Shown here: piece after piece, positions 59,942 to 64,000 of the stretch
Layout: every line of letters begins with the position of its first letter
How positions within the stretch are numbered: the first letter of the stretch is position 1
Assembly (NCBI RefSeq): GCF_017315985.1
Contig: NZ_JAFLVR010000018.1
Span: 1 to 64,000, forward strand
DNA: 64,000 nt
Source of the DNA: Candidatus Enterococcus murrayae
GTDB taxonomy: Bacteria > Bacillota > Bacilli > Lactobacillales > Enterococcaceae
Direction: 5' to 3'
Position numbers and translations under genes: made by a program
Notes under the pieces: model-generated
The model's database searches: none
The model's input: only the letters and a program-made list of their open reading frames with translations
Told to the model about the DNA's origin: nothing

Positions 59942-60439
59942 ATGAAATATTCAACAAAAAAATTAGCAACACTGGCAATTTTATTGGCTCTTTGCGTGAT
60001 AGGTGCGAATATCAAAATTTTGGGTTCAATCGCACTAGATTCTTTTCCAGCGTTCATTGGTGCAATCATACTCGGACCTGCCGCAGGTGCATTTTTAGGG
60101 TTTTTTGGACATATGATCTCTGCATTACTGTCTGGCTTTCCTAATACTTTACCGATCCACTTGGTTATTGCAGTTTTGATGGCTGCTTGCATGTTCTTTT
60201 ATAGTTGGACACGCAGAAAGTTTTCAAAAAATAAGATTGCTGCTTCTGTTGTCTCAATGTTAGTTGCCTACACAATCAATGTACCGCTTGATTTACTTTT
60301 ACTCTACCCAGTGATGGGACCAGTTGTTTTTATGCTTTTTGTACCTTTGACACTCGCAACTGTAGTCAATTTATGTTTGTCCGAGGTTGTAATTTTAGGT
60401 ATTCCTCAAAAATATAAAGAAGCAGTCTTTTTAAAATAA
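59942..60439 (+). CDS. ECF transporter S component, cobalamin-related
   Basis: Small membrane protein of 165 residues with about six hydrophobic segments, typical of substrate-binding S components of energy-coupling-factor transporters. The start MKYSTKKLATLAILLALCVI and the small-residue motif AIILGPAAGAFLGFFGHMIS (AxxxG-like, contacts EcfT) fit. I chose ATG 59942 after AAGGAGGGAA. Position behind a B12 riboswitch and before cobD suggests transport of a cobalamin precursor such as alpha-ribazole, or of cobalamin itself. EcfA/EcfT are expected elsewhere. Confidence 0.82.
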   Translation: MKYSTKKLATLAILLALCVIGANIKILGSIALDSFPAFIGAIILGPAAGAFLGFFGHMISALLSGFPNTLPIHLVIAVLMAACMFFYSWTRRKFSKNKIAASVVSMLVAYTINVPLDLLLLYPVMGPVVFMLFVPLTLATVVNLCLSEVVILGIPQKYKEAVFLK

Positions 60440-60460
60440 TCAAAAATCGGAGTCGTTGCT

Positions 60461-61525
60461 ATGACAGCTAAGCATGGAGGAAACATTCAAGAAATTAGTG
60501 AAATATATCAAAAGAATAAGCGTCAGTTAATTGATTTTAGCGCAAATATCAATCCTCTAGGTATTCCAGAGGAAATCAAGAAAATTCTAACAGACAATAT
60601 CGAGATGTTGATTCATTATCCGGATATTCGTTACCATTCACTGATTCAAGCTATCGCAAATTTCCATAAAATTCCACAGAGATATGTATACCCTTCAAAC
60701 GGTGCAGCCGAGGCAATCTTCATGTTGGGACGTACACTAAGTGTAAAGAAATTGATGTTGCTTGCACCAACTTTTATGGAATATGAGGAGGCCTTTGGTC
60801 AGCAAGATACAGAATTTTGTTATTTCTACTTAGAGCAGTCGAATTTTCAATGGTCGATTTCACAGTTAAAACAGGCTGCGAAAAAGCAAAAGGTTACAGG
60901 AATTTGTCTTTGTAATCCAAATAACCCAACAGGACAGTTATTAAATCAGTCAGAACTCGACGATCTGTTAGCTTTTTGTCGCGAAAATAAAATGGTGCTA
61001 ATCGTAGATGAAGCATTTGTCGATTTCACAGAAGAAGAGCATTCGCTTATCCCGTCGATTAAGGATTATTCAAATTTATTCATTTTCCGTTCATTAACGA
61101 AAATGTTTGCGATTCCAGGATTACGATTAGGCTATTTACTAACAAGTAATTTATCAATCTTAGCAGAAATTAATGAGAAAACTATTCCTTGGCATATCAA
61201 TACATTTGCTGAATTAGCGGGGCAACAAGCATTGAAAGAAACTCAGTTTATTGAGGAAAGTAAGCAGTACATTATAAGCGAACGACTTTTTTTAGAAGCA
61301 GAATTATCAAAATACAAGGAGCTGGAGTTATTCCCCAGCCAAACCAATTTTCTTTTTTTTCGCTATTCAGGGAGCGGTTGCTTACAAGAAAAAATGATCC
61401 ATAAAAATATTTTGATTCGAAATTGTAATAGCTTTAATGGATTGACTAAAAGGTATTATCGAATAGCTGTTAAATCAAGAGTCGAAAATCAAAAATTACT
61501 TGAGGCATTGGAGGCAATACTATGA
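60461..61525 (+). CDS. cobD: L-threonine-O-3-phosphate decarboxylase, CobD
   Basis: PLP-dependent enzyme of 354 residues that makes (R)-1-amino-2-propanol phosphate, the linker of cobalamin. Fold-type I aminotransferase-like sequence: HGGNIQEISEIY, FSANINPLGIPEE, CNPNNPTGQLL, VDEAFVDFTEEE and the PLP lysine in FRSLTKMFAIPGLRLG. CGGAGTCG precedes the ATG. It overlaps pduX by 4 bases, which makes its substrate. Confidence 0.94.
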   Translation: MTAKHGGNIQEISEIYQKNKRQLIDFSANINPLGIPEEIKKILTDNIEMLIHYPDIRYHSLIQAIANFHKIPQRYVYPSNGAAEAIFMLGRTLSVKKLMLLAPTFMEYEEAFGQQDTEFCYFYLEQSNFQWSISQLKQAAKKQKVTGICLCNPNNPTGQLLNQSELDDLLAFCRENKMVLIVDEAFVDFTEEEHSLIPSIKDYSNLFIFRSLTKMFAIPGLRLGYLLTSNLSILAEINEKTIPWHINTFAELAGQQALKETQFIEESKQYIISERLFLEAELSKYKELELFPSQTNFLFFRYSGSGCLQEKMIHKNILIRNCNSFNGLTKRYYRIAVKSRVENQKLLEALEAIL

Positions 61526-62511
61526 GGGCGACAGCATCCTGCCCAGGTTCCTGTGGGGAGCTGATTCAGGGATGGTACGGAGATTCACAAAAACTAGTCA
61601 GTTATGGTATTGATCGCTTTTCTAGAGTCACCATTCAAGCTGGGCATTCCTTTGAATCTACACACTCTAAATCTAAAGAGGCCTTAAAAAGGACTTTTGA
61701 TCACTTTAATCTTCGAAACGAGGATAGTAAAAATTTTGAGCTATCGATTGTTTCAGATTTACCTTTAGCCAAAGGAATGGCCAGCAGCACTGCAGATATA
61801 GCCGCCACCTGTCGGGCTGCCGCGGCCTATCTTGGGAAAACAATATCGACAAATGAGATTATAGACATCTGCTTAGCGATCGAACGAACTGACAGCATAC
61901 TTTTCCCAACACTCACCTTCTTTGAACAAAAGAATGGCACGGTTAGAAAAGAAAGTGGGTGGGCTCCTCATTTTTATGTAATTGTTCTAGAACCAGAGGA
62001 GACACTCACAACTGAAGGATTTCATACAATTGAAACAGATCGGCTTTTTTATCAGCAACGTGAGCAATTTTCTAAGATCTACCATCGTTATCAAACGGCC
62101 GTATCGGAGCGTTCAATAAAGCGGCTTGGAGAAGTAGCCATTCAAAGTGCTTTATTAAATCAAAAGATTTTACCCAAACCATATTTTTCTGAGCTATTAA
62201 AACTTCAAAAGCAGTATGACTGGCTTGGTGTTAACGTTGCACATAGTGGATCAGTAGTAGGAATAATGATCGAATCAGTAAAAGAAGTCGATCAAGTTTT
62301 GAACGTCATTCAACGATCGAAACTTAGCAGCTATTATTCAAAAGTAAGTGTACATCAAAGCTGCTATCGTGGCGTACAACTGATAGAAGTGAGGAGAAAT
62401 GATGAAAAAGTTGATGATCGCAGCAGTATCCAGCGGTTCAGGCAAAACGACGATTACGCTTGGTTTAATGAAGCTTTTACAAAATCACGGATATCGAATT
62501 CAGCCTTATAA
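61522..62511 (+). CDS. pduX: L-threonine kinase, PduX type
   Basis: GHMP-family kinase of 329 residues that phosphorylates threonine for CobD. CPGSCGELIQGW at the start and PLAKGMASSTADIAATCRAA are characteristic; the C-terminal NVAHSGSVVGIM is the family's last motif. After RGVQLIEVRRN the frame runs another 37 residues through the start of cbiA, ending at 62511, an overlap of 113 bases. Relatives normally stop near the cbiA ATG, so a small indel or lost stop may have extended it. Confidence 0.9.
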   Translation: MRATASCPGSCGELIQGWYGDSQKLVSYGIDRFSRVTIQAGHSFESTHSKSKEALKRTFDHFNLRNEDSKNFELSIVSDLPLAKGMASSTADIAATCRAAAAYLGKTISTNEIIDICLAIERTDSILFPTLTFFEQKNGTVRKESGWAPHFYVIVLEPEETLTTEGFHTIETDRLFYQQREQFSKIYHRYQTAVSERSIKRLGEVAIQSALLNQKILPKPYFSELLKLQKQYDWLGVNVAHSGSVVGIMIESVKEVDQVLNVIQRSKLSSYYSKVSVHQSCYRGVQLIEVRRNDEKVDDRSSIQRFRQNDDYAWFNEAFTKSRISNSAL

Positions 62512-63757
62512 GGTTGGACCAGATTATGTTGATACGCAATACCATACACGAATTACTGGAAAACCTTCACGAAACTTAGATATGTTTTTAGTACAAGATG
62601 ACGAGAGATTGCAAACACTATTTGAGAAAGAGGCCCAGCAAGTAGATATTTGTGTGATTGAAGGAGTAATGGGGCTTTTTGATGGATTGGGAGTGAGCAA
62701 GGATTTTTGTTCTAGTGCGGGTGTGGCCAAACAATTGAATTGTCCAGTGCTGTTAGTAGTCAATGGACAATCAGCTTCAACATCTGTTGCAGCTGTTGTA
62801 AAGGGCTTTTCTGATTTTGATCCTGCGGTCATGATTTGTGGCGTAATTATTAATAAGGTTGCGTCTGATACGCATTACCAATTAATAAAAAAAGCAGTAG
62901 AAACCTATACAAAAATTCCTGTTTTTGGCTATCTGAAGCGTGAAGAGGGAGTGGCACTCCCTTCTAGACAACTCGGTTTAGTACCAGATAGAGAAATTAA
63001 TGATGTAGATGAAAAAATAGAACAAGTAGCAGCTTCGTTAGAAAAGACCTTTGATTTCAATGGTTTATTAGAAAAGCTGCCAGAAGAGAAAATATCGTAT
63101 AGGGCACCAAATTATCCTCAATACTCAGAGCTTAAAGTGGCTTATGCACTCGATGAGGCATTCCACTTTTATTATCAAGATAATCTCGAGTTATTAACCT
63201 CATATGGGGTGGAACTTAGTACTTTTAGTCCAATGAAGGATCAACAACTTCCTGAAGCTGATTTGTATTACTTCGGGGGAGGGTATCCTGAAGAATTTGC
63301 CCAACAACTCGCTGAAAATCACTCGATGCGTAAAAGTATCAAAGACAAGCATGAGCAAGGAGCTTTTATATTGGCAGAATGTGGGGGCCTGATGTATTTA
63401 GGATCATTTTTCAAAGAAGACGATCAACGTTATCCAATGGTAGGGATTTTTGATGGAATCAGTGAAATGACCTCTGGTTTGAGAAAGTTTGGCTACTGTT
63501 ATGGAGAAATTGAACGAGATACATTAATCGGAAAAAAAGGCTCAACTCTCGTTGGACATGAATTTCATCATTCAATTTTCAATACTCAAGAAAAGACAGT
63601 GTTGAAAATGACCAAGAAAAGAGATGAAGAGGTGGTAAAGCGTTGGACTGGCGGTTATCAAAAGAAGAATACATTTGGAAGTTATCTTCATCTTCATTTC
63701 TATCAAAGTGAGAACTTCTTACAGACATTATTGGAGCAAGTGAGGTCTGGACTATGA
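62399..63757 (+). CDS. cbiA: Cobyrinate a,c-diamide synthase, CbiA
   Basis: Amidates the a and c side chains of the corrin ring using glutamine and ATP; 452 residues. The N-terminal P-loop domain has SSGSGKTTITLGLMKLL and KVGPDYVDTQYH; the C-terminal class I glutamine amidotransferase domain has the nucleophile cysteine in FILAECGGLMYLG and the histidine in GHEFHHSIF. GAGGAGAAATG marks the start (62399 or 62402). It overlaps cbiB by 4 bases. Confidence 0.95.
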   Translation: MMKKLMIAAVSSGSGKTTITLGLMKLLQNHGYRIQPYKVGPDYVDTQYHTRITGKPSRNLDMFLVQDDERLQTLFEKEAQQVDICVIEGVMGLFDGLGVSKDFCSSAGVAKQLNCPVLLVVNGQSASTSVAAVVKGFSDFDPAVMICGVIINKVASDTHYQLIKKAVETYTKIPVFGYLKREEGVALPSRQLGLVPDREINDVDEKIEQVAASLEKTFDFNGLLEKLPEEKISYRAPNYPQYSELKVAYALDEAFHFYYQDNLELLTSYGVELSTFSPMKDQQLPEADLYYFGGGYPEEFAQQLAENHSMRKSIKDKHEQGAFILAECGGLMYLGSFFKEDDQRYPMVGIFDGISEMTSGLRKFGYCYGEIERDTLIGKKGSTLVGHEFHHSIFNTQEKTVLKMTKKRDEEVVKRWTGGYQKKNTFGSYLHLHFYQSENFLQTLLEQVRSGL

Positions 63758-64000
63758 CCGGGTTGGTTATTATAGCATTTTTGCTGGATTTGCTTGTCGG
63801 TGATCCATACAGCTGGCCGCATCCCATTAAAATAATTGGAAATTTTATCGACTGGTTTCAAAAGAGTTTTACTCAAACAAAAAATGAGAAAGAAAGATAT
63901 CGTTGGGGCATTGTTTTATGGTTTGTAACAGTTTTAGGATCGGGTGCAGTTACTTACCTTATTCTAAGATTGGGATTTTTAGTACATCCTCTTTTAGGAA
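63754..64000 (+). CDS. cbiB: Adenosylcobinamide-phosphate synthase, CbiB (partial)
   Basis: The first 82 codons of a membrane protein, cut by the window end. It reads MTGLVIIAFLLDLLVGDPYS, then WPHPIKIIGNFIDWFQ, the diagnostic CbiB N-terminus, with membrane segments following. CbiB attaches aminopropanol phosphate to the corrin, using the product of CobD/PduX. GAGGTCTGG serves as ribosome site. Further cobalamin genes are expected to the right. Confidence 0.93.
   Translation, partial: MTGLVIIAFLLDLLVGDPYSWPHPIKIIGNFIDWFQKSFTQTKNEKERYRWGIVLWFVTVLGSGAVTYLILRLGFLVHPLLG

Overview
The window looks like the chromosome of a low-GC Lactobacillales bacterium, most likely an Enterococcus. The evidence is conserved gene order: rpoN next to cggR-gap-pgk-tpiA-eno, a DUF1694 gene before pyrG, and fba, murA, rho and type B rpmE in a row. 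A selenocysteine-dependent glycine reductase operon and a cobalamin-synthesis cluster in such a genome suggest an accessory-rich lineage, perhaps the E. avium/raffinosus/malodoratus group. The species call is inference.

Layout. 1-7600: the AT-rich end of an integrated element beside tRNA-Arg(CCG). It holds an AraC-type regulator, a small winged-helix-like protein, two tandem excisionase-integrase modules and, between them, a cargo gene with a PD-(D/E)XK nuclease motif. Both modules follow related non-coding leaders that share a 12-base block and a hairpin with compensatory stem changes. 7739-24422: housekeeping core (sigma-54, glycolysis, a lipoprotein, a SulP permease, pyrG with a CTP-sensing leader, fba, murA, rho, rpmE2). 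25804-32418: a PTS/GH4/6-phosphogluconate dehydrogenase/gluconate-kinase-like/RpiR/IIA locus whose enzymes would fit uptake and splitting of a glucosyl-gluconate (aldobionate).

32576-40465: a two-component system, an ABC exporter with a 47-residue membrane protein, an SGNH esterase, an APH(2'')-like kinase and a DUF1003 membrane protein. 40772-48739: promoter, cre-like site, tandem glycine riboswitch and grdX-grdE-grdA-grdB-trxB-trxA-grdC-grdD. grdA and grdB each contain an in-frame UGA read as selenocysteine, so ordinary ORF calling truncates them. This operon would reduce glycine to acetyl phosphate and ammonia using thioredoxin electrons.

49000-59228: a UvrA-like ATPase with a 5' frameshift, a VOC protein, a zinc-finger-like/LuxR/DUF2087 regulator, a DUF2268 protease, a TPP riboswitch before tenA, ilvB-ilvN-tetR with a palindromic operator, and an APC permease. 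59654-64000: a cobalamin riboswitch before an ECF S component, cobD, pduX, cbiA and the start of cbiB, which runs off the window. No rRNA, CRISPR array or complete insertion sequence was seen.
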